Part shown: piece after piece, positions 1-8,032 of the stretch
Position numbering within the stretch: position 1 is the first letter of the stretch
How the letters are laid out: the number at the start of each line of letters is the position of its first letter
Notes under the pieces: model-generated
Databases searched by the model: none
What the model saw: the letters and a program-made list of their open reading frames with translations, nothing else
Told to the model about the DNA's origin: nothing
NCBI GenBank assembly: GCA_910585295.1
Contig: CAJUDE010000007.1
Coordinates: 1-42,500 of the forward strand
Direction: 5' to 3'
DNA: 42,500 nucleotides
Origin: an uncultured Lachnospiraceae bacterium
GTDB taxonomy: Bacteria; Bacillota; Clostridia; Lachnospirales; Lachnospiraceae
Made by a program: the position numbers and the translations under genes

Positions 1-176
1 CCCCTTTCCCATTTTCATGGATATTTGGACAAAGCAGGGGGGCAATACGGAATATGGACGAATTTTTTAAGACTGCAGGCATGAAACCAATAGGCAAAGT
101 GGTTTATGCAGGTGCATCTTCTAAAAAGGAGCTTCCAAAGCGCATAGCCAGAAAAATTGAAAGGTGTTTGAAATGA
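1..176 (+). CDS. Flavodoxin-like oxidoreductase, C-terminal end (partial)
   Basis: The gene enters from the left edge; its reading frame begins at base 3 and stops with TGA at 174-176. The last 57 or so residues are visible, including GAIRNMDEFFKTAGMKPIG and a basic tail. A proline/tryptophan-rich stretch followed by a helix and the phrase GKVVYAGA resembles the end of flavodoxin-fold NAD(P)H-dependent reductases. The next gene starts inside its stop codon (ATGA overlap at 173-176), and that gene encodes an FMN-binding protein, which fits a small flavin-linked redox operon. The catalytic and FMN-binding parts lie outside the window, so the family call is an inference from the tail and the context. 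Confidence 0.5.
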   Translation, partial: PFPFSWIFGQSRGAIRNMDEFFKTAGMKPIGKVVYAGASSKKELPKRIARKIERCLK

Positions 177-577
177 GAATATACAAAAAGAAAATACTTT
201 CAGTTATCATTTTACTTTTTTTACTTATTGGTCTAATTTGTGGAGCGGTTTACTTAAAGAACGTTGCTGATTATAAACGAGCCGTAAGGGAAACTACATT
301 TGATGAAATAGACATTGCTGATGTTCCCGGTGGAATTTATATCGGAGAATATGATGTGAATTTTATTTATGCCAAAGTGGAAGTAACTGTAGAAGATGGG
401 GAAATTGTAAGTATTAATATTTTGGAGCATAGGCATGAACGTGGAAAAGCCGCAGAAAAAGTGATAGAGAAAATAATTGAGGAACAGAAAACAGATGTTG
501 ATGCAGTCTCTGGCGCAACGAATTCAAGCACTGTCATAAAAAAGGCTGTTGAAAATGCGCTCAAAGGAGGACTGTAA
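173..577 (+). CDS. Membrane-anchored FMN-binding domain protein
   Basis: This 134-residue protein has one N-terminal membrane segment (about residues 8-27) followed by an extracytoplasmic FMN_bind domain. The C-terminal half holds the motif DAVSGATNSS, the SGAT-S/T signature in which a threonine can be covalently flavinylated in RnfG/NqrC-type and related proteins. Known members move electrons at or outside the membrane. I place the start at the ATG at 173, which overlaps the upstream stop codon, rather than at a GTG nine bases earlier, because ATGA coupling is typical. The flavodoxin-like neighbour supports a redox role. The electron donor and acceptor cannot be told from the sequence. Confidence 0.8.
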   Translation: MRIYKKKILSVIILLFLLIGLICGAVYLKNVADYKRAVRETTFDEIDIADVPGGIYIGEYDVNFIYAKVEVTVEDGEIVSINILEHRHERGKAAEKVIEKIIEEQKTDVDAVSGATNSSTVIKKAVENALKGGL

Positions 578-580
578 GAT

Positions 581-781
581 ATGAACGAAAAAACGAAATG
601 GATACGCTGCCCTGTTTGCGGAAATAAGACCCATGACAGAATTAGGGAAGATACCGTTTTAAAAAACTATCCCCCCTACTGCCCGAAGTGCAAGCAGGAA
701 ACATTGATTAAAGTAAAGAATTTGCAGATAACAGCCATCACAGAGCCAAACACTTTAGATGCAGAGCCGATGAATTTGTGA
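581..781 (+). CDS. Cysteine-rich KTR domain protein
   Basis: This 66-residue protein contains two CxxC pairs (CPVCGNKTHDRIRED and PYCPKCKQET), a small zinc-ribbon arrangement. The stretch around CPVCGNKT and the basic KCKQETLIKVKN match what I remember of the cysteine-rich KTR family, which is often found on conjugative elements and in accessory regions of Firmicutes. It follows the FMN-binding gene by 3 bp and uses the AAAGGAGG at 563-570 as ribosome binding site. Function is unknown; metal binding is inferred from the cysteines. Confidence 0.75.
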   Translation: MNEKTKWIRCPVCGNKTHDRIREDTVLKNYPPYCPKCKQETLIKVKNLQITAITEPNTLDAEPMNL

Positions 782-856
782 GAAATCACAGTTGTTGGTT
801 CTGCTTTGTTTTATATAGATTTTAATGCAAATCCCTTTTATGGTAGATAACGAATC

Positions 857-909
857 TTGACATTTATTTTTCAATACTGTATAATCCAATACTGTATTAT
901 ACAGTATTG
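857..909 (+). promoter_or_regulatory. Consensus promoter with PadR-type operator
   Basis: TTGACA (857-862), a 17-base spacer and TATAAT (880-885) form a perfect SigA-type promoter for the PadR gene. A 23-base near-perfect palindrome (887-909, arms CAATACTGTAT and ATACAGTATTG around a central T) lies directly after the -10 box. A further copy of the left half-site, CAATACTGTATAAT, covers the -10 itself (872-885). PadR regulators are known to bind such ATAC/GTAT palindromes, so autorepression is likely. Confidence 0.85.
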
Positions 910-923
910 AAAGGAGAAAATAT

Positions 924-1463
924 ATGTCAACTATTGATTTAATAATTTTAGGCTCACTCTACCAAAGCCCCAAAAGTGCATACGAATTACAAAAACAAAT
1001 TGAGGACAGGCATTTAGCCAGATGGGTAAAAATAGGTTCTTTTACAGTATACAAAAAAGTTATCCAATATGAAAAGAAAGGATTTGTCCTTAGTGAAACA
1101 AAGAAGAATGGGAATATGCCCGAAAAAACAGTATATACACTCACATCAAGTGGGAAAACAAAGTTTCTTGAATTGATGTCTGAATTCTCAGCAGGTGAAA
1201 CCAGAATATTTTTAGATTTCAACGCCGTTATTGTAAATATGTCATTGCTTGATGATACAGATTTCAAAGAATGTATGGACAATATAAAGAACAGCATTTG
1301 TAAAACCAAAAACCAAATACAAGAACAAATGTCAATGCAAAGGGAAATGACTTTATTAGGACAAATGATATTGGAACAACAATATATGCTTTTAGAAACA
1401 TTAGAAAAATGGGAAAAGATTTTTGAACAGAAAATTAACGGGGAGGATGAAAAACATGATTAG
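924..1463 (+). CDS. PadR family transcriptional regulator
   Basis: The protein has 179 residues. Its first 90 form the PadR winged-helix domain: LIILGSLYQSPKSAYELQKQ, then the recognition-helix region GSFTVYKKVIQYEKKGFV, then a wing containing KTVYTLTSSGKTKF. The remainder is a long helical C-terminal domain of the kind used for dimerisation and ligand sensing. The ribosome binding site AAAGGAG (910-916) is well placed before the ATG. It sits behind a consensus promoter that carries a palindrome overlapping the -10, so it probably represses itself and the membrane protein gene that overlaps its end (ATG at 1456, eight bases before the end of the stop codon). The ligand is unknown. Confidence 0.9.
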   Translation: MSTIDLIILGSLYQSPKSAYELQKQIEDRHLARWVKIGSFTVYKKVIQYEKKGFVLSETKKNGNMPEKTVYTLTSSGKTKFLELMSEFSAGETRIFLDFNAVIVNMSLLDDTDFKECMDNIKNSICKTKNQIQEQMSMQREMTLLGQMILEQQYMLLETLEKWEKIFEQKINGEDEKHD

Positions 1464-1935
1464 CTTTATCTTATTAAACCTTATTATCTACATACCATTT
1501 CATTTATTTGAGGAAGCAGTTGGAGATTTCCCTAAATGGATGTATGAACATAAATGGCTGCCCTATCATATGACGCATGGACATTGGATGGCAAATAATA
1601 TTTTTATCTATTATCCTATGCTACTGTTGGCAGCATTCATTTATATATTCAACAAAAATATGATTTGTTTTGGTGTGGCTATATTGATATGGGGGCTTAT
1701 CAATTTTGGAGACCATTTCTTTTACACAATCAAAGATAAAAAGGTTTCTTATGGACTAATAACAGGCTTTTTATTTCTGATTAATTCTGTATGGGGACTA
1801 AGATATTATATGTTATCAGATGATTATTCAACGCTCCATCTGATTATTGGGATATGTATCGGTGGTCTCCTCTTTGGGCTGCCTATCAGCTTATGTGTTG
1901 CTGCATATAAATTCTTTGATAAATTTATTAAGTAA
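1456..1935 (+). CDS. HXXEE domain membrane protein
   Basis: This 159-residue protein has about five hydrophobic segments. Near the N-terminus it carries HLFEEAVGDFPKWM, matching the H-x-x-E-E signature of the HXXEE family, and later H residues in YHMTHGHWMANN and NFGDHFFYT that could take part in a metal or catalytic site. The family has no established function. The ATG at 1456 lies inside the end of the PadR gene and follows GGGGAGG (1440-1446), so the two genes are translationally linked and the membrane protein is probably the main target of that regulator. Confidence 0.75.
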   Translation: MISFILLNLIIYIPFHLFEEAVGDFPKWMYEHKWLPYHMTHGHWMANNIFIYYPMLLLAAFIYIFNKNMICFGVAILIWGLINFGDHFFYTIKDKKVSYGLITGFLFLINSVWGLRYYMLSDDYSTLHLIIGICIGGLLFGLPISLCVAAYKFFDKFIK

Positions 1936-1986
1936 AAAATATCGAAAGCGAGTTGAAAAATAGAATGCTGGAAATGAAAAAGATAA

Positions 1987-2247
1987 GTAACTGATTGTTA
2001 TGTCCCATTTAAGGTACGCCGTGCCACACCAGCCGAAAAAGAAACACTCCCCGCCGAAAAACAGGGCGTGACAGGCCAGATAACCGAGCTTAGGAAACGG
2101 CTGAAATATGAAGACGGGATTGAAAAACGTTCCGCCCATATCGACAACTGCTTAGACCAAATCCACGACACGATTGAAAATCTGCGGTTAAATACAAACG
2201 CCAGAGCAGGCAGGGCAGACCGCAGGAGGGAGGAAGCATTTCGATGA
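1987..2247 (+). pseudogene. C-terminal fragment of a mobile-element protein (relaxase-like)
   Basis: An open frame without a plausible start encodes a basic, charged coiled-coil region with AEKQGVTGQITELRKRLKY and, near its end, RAGRADRRREEAFR before TGA at 2245-2247. The base composition is richer in GC than the preceding AT-rich genes, which marks a junction near 1.95-2.0 kb. Such charged helical tails followed by an ATGA-coupled small gene resemble the ends of relaxase or mobilisation genes on integrative elements. It is a remnant: there is no start codon with a ribosome binding site and no catalytic domain. The exact parent family is uncertain. Confidence 0.4.
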
Positions 2248-2492
2248 ATGAACCTTTTAGCGACGCAGAAAAAGAAGAATTTTCAGAAGAAACGCCAGAA
2301 GCCGTACACGAATTTATGGAAAAGATTGTCGCGTCCAAGCCAGAATATATTGACGGCAAACGCCACCAGAATTTAAAAATATATTATAATGGCGTGGGCA
2401 TTGTCCGAGAACCATCACCAGAAGAACTGGAAGAACTGTTCCAAGAACATATACAGGATAGGACAGCCAATCAGAAAATCAAAACAGCGTAG
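2244..2492 (+). CDS. Small protein resembling a DUF4368-type recombinase tail
   Basis: This 82-residue acidic protein starts at an ATG overlapping the upstream stop codon and has a strong ribosome binding site (GGAGGGAGG, 2225-2233). The central part, VHEFMEKIVASKPEYIDG followed by RHQNLKIYYNGVGI, resembles the end of large serine recombinases (DUF4368-like region), where a similar strand pattern is seen. It has no catalytic serine domain. It may be a free-standing accessory protein of an integrative element or a leftover piece of one. Its stop codon lies inside the terminator hairpin at 2485-2508. Confidence 0.45.
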   Translation: MNEPFSDAEKEEFSEETPEAVHEFMEKIVASKPEYIDGKRHQNLKIYYNGVGIVREPSPEELEELFQEHIQDRTANQKIKTA

Positions 2493-2508
2493 CCCTAAGG
2501 CTACGCTG
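2471..2508 (-). terminator. Terminator of the secreted-protein cluster
   Basis: A perfect 10-bp stem (CAGCGTAGCC / GGCTACGCTG, loop CTAA) at 2485-2508 is followed on the minus strand by TTTTGATTTTCTGA. It ends transcription of the minus-strand gene at 2609-3979 and also closes the plus-strand block from the other side. Confidence 0.75.
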
Positions 2509-2608
2509 TCTGCATAATAACATATCATTATATTTTACTCTTTGAAGAAACAACATCCTTACGGATTACCACCTAATGCTGGCTTTTTTGACGGTCTTTA
2601 AGATCATT

Positions 2609-3979
2609 TTATCGCTTGATTTTCATCGTCCGTTTATATCCTGTACTGGATTTAAACAACTTCCTATATTTTTTGAGCGAACTTGCAGGCACTTTAATCA
2701 CCGCATTCTTGTGAATCCCTGTAATCGCCTTACTCCCTACGGATTTCAGTTTTTTGGACTTTATAGTGATTGCCCTCAATTTCTTACAGCCATAAAATGC
2801 CTGTTTCCCTATTTTAGTTACGCCGGAGGGAAGGGTAATTTTCTTTAAAGAAACGCACTTGTAAAATGCTTTGCTGCCAATGTCTTTTGTCGCCCCCAAG
2901 GTCACAGAAGACAGTTTTGGGCAGTTTGCAAACGCAGATTTCCCGATTACGGAAACCGCTTTTCCAATCTTTACTTTCTTTAGCTTTTTGCAATTACAGA
3001 ATGCATTGTCTCCTATAACCTTCACATTATTCCCAATAGACGCTTGTGTAATATTTTTATCATTTTTAAACGCATTTGGGGCAATGCTAGTTACTTTATA
3101 AGAGATGCCGTTTATGGACACAGTGTCAGGGACAGTGACCTTTGCCGTGCGTTTTACAGGCTTCATATACTGCACCTCTGCCCCTGTCACTTTCCCGTTC
3201 ACTATTTTCCCCGGTTTTGTTACCTTAATCTTTGCATTGGCTTTTGAAACAGATGCCTCTGAACCCTTTTGCGGGAGAGGGGCGCTGCTGCCGTTACCGC
3301 CTTCGCTGCCGCTTCCAGATTCTCTTGGTATTTTTTCTATTTTTGTGGCTTTGCAGACTGTGCAGGTATATGTCCGAATACCATCCTCACGTTCCGTTGG
3401 TTCTTTTGTCACAACTCCAACGCCGAATTTATGGGCTACTTTTCCCGTTTTTTTACCAACTTCTATTACTGCTTTGCAATCCTTACAAACTTTATCGCCC
3501 GTATATCCTTCCGCCGTACAGGTAGCCTCTTTTTTCTTAACTATATCCGTAGAGGGATGGGTGCATGTCCCATGGACCCCCGAGCCTGTTAGCGTAAACT
3601 CCTTTGTTGCCTGGGCGCCTCCATCCGCACTTCCTACCGCCAACGTATAGATGCCAGCGGGCAAGCTATCCCGCAATGGGTATGTTTTCGTTACAGAGCC
3701 TGCCGCATCCAATTCCACCTGGTCTAAGACAACAACAAACTTAAGGTTTCCATCCAAGTCTGCCGCATCTTTATTCCATCCTGGGGCATAGCAAATAATA
3801 GAAGCTGATTTACCCGCCAGTTCTGGATTCTGTACTGTAACCGCCACACTCTGATTATCACTGCCTGATGCCGCTGATATTTCTGTCCCGGCAGCCAAAC
3901 TATTAATTTTTAAACAACCCACTACAAATAAAGCCATCAGGACGGCAGATACCGTTTTATATGCCCATTTCCGTAACAT
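2609..3979 (-). CDS. Secreted leucine-rich repeat protein (BspA type) with cysteine modules
   Basis: The protein has 456 residues. Residues 1-30 form a signal peptide; VVGC at 19-22 could be a lipobox, but cleavage after AA at 29-30 is also possible. Residues 40-135 look like a beta-rich domain. Two cysteine modules follow (about 139-185 with CTH, C154 and CKDC; 186-216 with CTVC). After a Gly/Ser linker, residues 290-440 hold five to six BspA-type repeats of the form IGDNAFCNCKKLKKVKIG, a fold used for binding host or microbial surfaces. The start is supported by AAGGAGG seven bases upstream. It is the last gene of the three-gene minus-strand cluster, 45 bp after its neighbour, with which it shares the cysteine modules. 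Confidence 0.85.
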   Translation of the reverse strand: MLRKWAYKTVSAVLMALFVVGCLKINSLAAGTEISAASGSDNQSVAVTVQNPELAGKSASIICYAPGWNKDAADLDGNLKFVVVLDQVELDAAGSVTKTYPLRDSLPAGIYTLAVGSADGGAQATKEFTLTGSGVHGTCTHPSTDIVKKKEATCTAEGYTGDKVCKDCKAVIEVGKKTGKVAHKFGVGVVTKEPTEREDGIRTYTCTVCKATKIEKIPRESGSGSEGGNGSSAPLPQKGSEASVSKANAKIKVTKPGKIVNGKVTGAEVQYMKPVKRTAKVTVPDTVSINGISYKVTSIAPNAFKNDKNITQASIGNNVKVIGDNAFCNCKKLKKVKIGKAVSVIGKSAFANCPKLSSVTLGATKDIGSKAFYKCVSLKKITLPSGVTKIGKQAFYGCKKLRAITIKSKKLKSVGSKAITGIHKNAVIKVPASSLKKYRKLFKSSTGYKRTMKIKR

Positions 3980-4024
3980 TATGTTCGCCTCCTTATCTTT
4001 TTCGCCATACGGCGCATATCTGTT

Positions 4025-7000
4025 TTACAATGCTTTGCCTGAAATAGTTACTGGCTGTGCCAAAGGGACCATGCCAGCGGATGGATCCCACAAAAATACG
4101 CTTACCCTGGCAATCTCCGCCGCAGTCTCACCTATATGCAGGTTGCATACATCCCCCGCCAGCGTTTCTTCCGCCAGTATCTCTTTTGTAATCATTTCAG
4201 ACGTAATTTCTAGCAATGCCCCATCTGCACCATATGCCGCCGCCACAAGCTGCGCCGGATGGAATTCTTCAGCCGTGCAAACAACAGAAACTGTAAGGCC
4301 AAAGTCCCCATTTGGAGGAATTTCCTCGCAAGCAGCCCCATCGCTTAATGTCATCAACACATGCTCTATTTTGTATATGTCAAAATCATGCGGGTCTACT
4401 ATATCTTCTGAATCCCCCGCAACCGTCACCCCGCCACGTACCAAGGAAACATTAACATTGTTAAGGTCTTTGTCGCATACCATGTCTTCCAGATTGCCAA
4501 CCTCTACGGAAAGCTTCTCACCCATTGGCGCATTTTCCTTAATTAAAAATTCTACTGTAAACAATTCCCCATTATCGGTTATATTATCCACATTATTCCA
4601 ATGTACGGCAACCTTGCCTGCGCCGTTTTTGCTCCCTTCATCTAAATTGGAAGAAAAATCCCCCTCCCCTATTAAATCTCCTCTTTCCACAGCCACTGGA
4701 GACAAGTAGGCGCTGTCATAAGAAAGCTCTAAGCCAAAGCCCGCAATCCCCGTATTATTTGCAATCGTAACAGGAATATAGACCGTATCCCCAGCCACGC
4801 CTTCAAAATTTTCTACGGTAACCTGCGGAATGCTGCCCTCCCCGGGCGCTGCTAAAAATGTCCGGGTTTCTGTGCCTGTGTTTTCTGTATCCTCATAACC
4901 AGCTAATATCTGTGCCAGCCTTACGCCGTCTTTTACATTTACTTTATTGTCCTTATATACATCCGCCGCTTCTAATTGCCTCTCATTAAACGTAATATTC
5001 CACTTCGCCAAATATCGCGCCAGCATTATGCCGTCGTTAAGGTCCACCATCCTGTCAAGGTTAACGTCCCCCCTAATTGCATCTGCAATTGTGATGACAT
5101 TATCTAAGATATCAGGCTTTACATCATCTAGGGCTTGGTTTGTGATATCACCGTCTGTATACTCAAGCCATATTGGATAACTTCCCTTTCCCGCATTACT
5201 GCTAACTGCAAAATCTATATAGAAAAGAATTCCGTCTTCCGTAACGCTAGCACTGTTGTTCCAATGCGCAACCACCTGTTCTAATTCTGATGCTGAAATC
5301 CCCTGCTCAAGGTTAGACGTAAACGTACCAATCACATTGCCATCCTTTTTTAACAAATCACCTGCGGTAATCGCTGTTGGCGTAAGCACTGACTTATCAT
5401 AATTTACCCGGAATGTAAACCCTGCAATTCCTGGATTGCCTGTGATTGCTACAGGAACCTTTACTGTCTCCCCGACGTCTGCGGCTGCGCCGCCAACACT
5501 TACCGCCCCTTCATTAACCTGATTTGTAAACTCTTCGCTATAACTGTCCGTACAGTCTTGGCAGGTATATGTCCTTGTCCCCGGCCCATCCAGGGTAGGC
5601 TCTGTCTGTGCAGTCAATTCATACTTATGTTCTACGGTATCTATCGTTTCTGTTTCCTGCTCCCCGCAGGCTGCACATGCCCTGTACCTGATGCCTGCCT
5701 CCACACATGTAGGTTCTTTTGATACTTTCCATGCACTGTCGTATGTATGCGCGGCCTTGCCAACTACCGACACGTCTGTTTTGGCGCTGCATATCTTGCA
5801 GACACGTGCCACTTCCCCTTCTTCTTTACAGGTTGCCTCCTTCGTTGTCTGCAGTTCTTCTGAATAAGAATGGCCTGCTGCAGGTATTGGTTCCGTTTCT
5901 TCTGCCTGGCATTTGGCGCATACCCTATGGCGGATGCCCAGTTGCTCACAGCCTGCTTGCCTATCCAAAACCCACTCCCCATACGTGTGCTGGCATTCGG
6001 TAGGCTGGACTGTGACTGCGCATACGGCAGATTTGCCATTCTCCGTTTTTGCCGTAATTTCTGCGCTGCCCTCTGCGATTGCCGTTACAACCCCTTGATC
6101 CACAGCCGCCACATTTTTATTAGAAGAAGTCCAGGCAACTGTTTTATCCAAGCTGCCGTCGGGAATTATAGAAGCCTCTAACGTAATGCTTTCCCCTTTT
6201 TTCAAAACTACAGAAGACTTGTTCAATAGGATCCCTTCTGCTGACAGTTCTAAAACGGCGCTCTTTTCAAAAGTTTCTGTAAGGTAATTCCCATTGCCAT
6301 CAAATACCTGTATATAATATTTGTAAGGTTGTCCTGCCGTCAGGCCCGCATCCACATAACTTGTGCTTGTAGTTTCCGCACATTTTACATATGACCCCTT
6401 TGCTTTGTCGTATTTCTGGACAACGTATTTTATCCCGTCTGGCGCAGAGGATGGGATATCCCAAGAAACCCTCATAGCCGTCCGATTTTCAGGCAATACA
6501 GATATTTCTTTTGCAATTTTAGAACCAGCATAAAAATTATCGCTTCCGCCGCGCGCTGCATAGGTGGTTCCTGATTTTTCCATAATTTGCACCCGGTACT
6601 TATGTATTTTTCCAGAACTTGCATTGGTATCTGTATAACTTGTGCCTGTAATATATGCTTGATTGATGGGTTCGCTGCCCCCATCCCTGTAAATGTTATA
6701 TACATATGTTTTATCAGAATCGCCTTTCGCGGCTTTCCAATTTAAAATTACTTCTGTATCGCTATTCTGGCTCACCTGATTGATAGGGCGTATAAGCTTG
6801 GTAAATTTTGTCCTTGTGCCTGACTGTGCAGATTCCACTGATTGGATGGAACGTTTTCCCTCCAACCCGATTTCCCCCACACGCATGGCAACGACTTGGT
6901 AATGGTACTTCTTCCCTGCATCCAGCCCCTTATGCACAAAAGATGTCGTATTGGCGTCCAGGTTATTCTTTAACACCTCCCATGGTTTCCCTGGCTCATG

Positions 7001-7969
7001 GAAAAGGACTTTATATTTATTCGCCCCAGCCGACTTATTCCATGACACTGTCAGCTGCGACTGGCTGTCCTGGCTTACCGCAATCCCTTCGGGGGCGGAA
7101 GGTTTTGTATATATCTTATAAATTAAAGACCTAGGGGAAATTTCACTGCCGTTTACCGCATATACGGTATAAAAATAGGTCGTGCCTGGTTTTAGCCCTT
7201 TGTCTGTGTACTTTACCCCTGTTGTGTAAAATATTTTTTGATTCGCATTGTTTACTTCATGCCTGACCACCTTATATTTTTCCGCGCCAGATACCTGTTT
7301 CCATTCCAAAACCGCCGTATCGGCTGTTGCTTTGCAGGACGTAATTGCTGGTTTGCCCATTTTAACCTTCATGTCCTTCGGTATCTTTATGAATTTAATT
7401 CCCCGTTTACCATAAGAGGATTTTGCATATCCGCTCCAAGTATAGGTCGCCGTCCCGATCCGGCACTTATAATAACCGGAATATTCATTATTGTTCCCAC
7501 CATTTGCCTGGGCTATGGTGAACCCCTTATCATTCTTTGACATTAATATCATCGAATGGGAGCTGCCGCCCGTCCTGATATGCGCGCCAATGGGAGTTTT
7601 TGAAATCAGGTTCTTAATGTTGTCTTTGGTAACCCCCCCTGCCGCTATGCTCCCAACATTTTTAAAATTCCCAGGTTTTGAAGAGTCATTATATCCCCAC
7701 ATCTTATCCTCACACCACAAGGCAAACCCATAACATTGCGCCGCCCCGCTTACATGCTTGCACACGCAGCCTGCCTTTTTCGGCACGCAGATCCCCTTGT
7801 TATGGCAAGTGCATTCCTTGCCAGTTTCGCTAAAATACTGTTTTGGCGCATATCCAATATCCACCCCGTTAATTACAAGGTTTGACGCAGCCTCTACTTT
7901 ACATGGCAAGATTGCAATATTAGCAACTGCCAAGAACAGCGCCATGGCTATAGCCGTTATCTTTTTCAT
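4025..7969 (-). CDS. Secreted peptidase-like / FN3 / cohesin-dockerin-cohesin protein
   Basis: The protein has 1314 residues. Order: signal peptide (1-28); a papain-like or CHAP-like domain (about 30-195) with QCYGFALW (C79), SHSMIL (H138) and N156 as a possible catalytic triad; four fibronectin type III-like domains (about 205-575); a bacterial Ig-like BIG2 domain (578-655); three and a half cysteine modules (659-815); a cohesin-like domain (821-962); a type I dockerin (966-1026) with two calcium loops, DVNLDRMVDLND and DVYKDNKVNVKD; a second cohesin-like domain (1048-1184); and a C-terminal domain (1195-1314) shared with the upstream gene. Cohesin-dockerin binding is known from cellulosomes; both partners in one chain suggests self-assembly or cross-linking with the paralogue. 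No cell-wall anchor (LPxTG) or SLH domain is seen. The gene lies 63 bp after its paralogue. Substrates are unknown. Confidence 0.8.
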   Translation of the reverse strand: MKKITAIAMALFLAVANIAILPCKVEAASNLVINGVDIGYAPKQYFSETGKECTCHNKGICVPKKAGCVCKHVSGAAQCYGFALWCEDKMWGYNDSSKPGNFKNVGSIAAGGVTKDNIKNLISKTPIGAHIRTGGSSHSMILMSKNDKGFTIAQANGGNNNEYSGYYKCRIGTATYTWSGYAKSSYGKRGIKFIKIPKDMKVKMGKPAITSCKATADTAVLEWKQVSGAEKYKVVRHEVNNANQKIFYTTGVKYTDKGLKPGTTYFYTVYAVNGSEISPRSLIYKIYTKPSAPEGIAVSQDSQSQLTVSWNKSAGANKYKVLFHEPGKPWEVLKNNLDANTTSFVHKGLDAGKKYHYQVVAMRVGEIGLEGKRSIQSVESAQSGTRTKFTKLIRPINQVSQNSDTEVILNWKAAKGDSDKTYVYNIYRDGGSEPINQAYITGTSYTDTNASSGKIHKYRVQIMEKSGTTYAARGGSDNFYAGSKIAKEISVLPENRTAMRVSWDIPSSAPDGIKYVVQKYDKAKGSYVKCAETTSTSYVDAGLTAGQPYKYYIQVFDGNGNYLTETFEKSAVLELSAEGILLNKSSVVLKKGESITLEASIIPDGSLDKTVAWTSSNKNVAAVDQGVVTAIAEGSAEITAKTENGKSAVCAVTVQPTECQHTYGEWVLDRQAGCEQLGIRHRVCAKCQAEETEPIPAAGHSYSEELQTTKEATCKEEGEVARVCKICSAKTDVSVVGKAAHTYDSAWKVSKEPTCVEAGIRYRACAACGEQETETIDTVEHKYELTAQTEPTLDGPGTRTYTCQDCTDSYSEEFTNQVNEGAVSVGGAAADVGETVKVPVAITGNPGIAGFTFRVNYDKSVLTPTAITAGDLLKKDGNVIGTFTSNLEQGISASELEQVVAHWNNSASVTEDGILFYIDFAVSSNAGKGSYPIWLEYTDGDITNQALDDVKPDILDNVITIADAIRGDVNLDRMVDLNDGIMLARYLAKWNITFNERQLEAADVYKDNKVNVKDGVRLAQILAGYEDTENTGTETRTFLAAPGEGSIPQVTVENFEGVAGDTVYIPVTIANNTGIAGFGLELSYDSAYLSPVAVERGDLIGEGDFSSNLDEGSKNGAGKVAVHWNNVDNITDNGELFTVEFLIKENAPMGEKLSVEVGNLEDMVCDKDLNNVNVSLVRGGVTVAGDSEDIVDPHDFDIYKIEHVLMTLSDGAACEEIPPNGDFGLTVSVVCTAEEFHPAQLVAAAYGADGALLEITSEMITKEILAEETLAGDVCNLHIGETAAEIARVSVFLWDPSAGMVPLAQPVTISGKAL

Positions 7970-8032
7970 TTGCCACCCATCCTTCCAAATTATAATATTT
8001 CTGCATCCCTTCCAATAGTGATTCGCCCGCTA

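Noticed and set aside
3981..4709. A 242-codon frame antisense to the cohesin/dockerin gene
   Set aside because: It lies entirely opposite a well-supported coding region and has no start signals; long antisense frames are expected from the codon bias.
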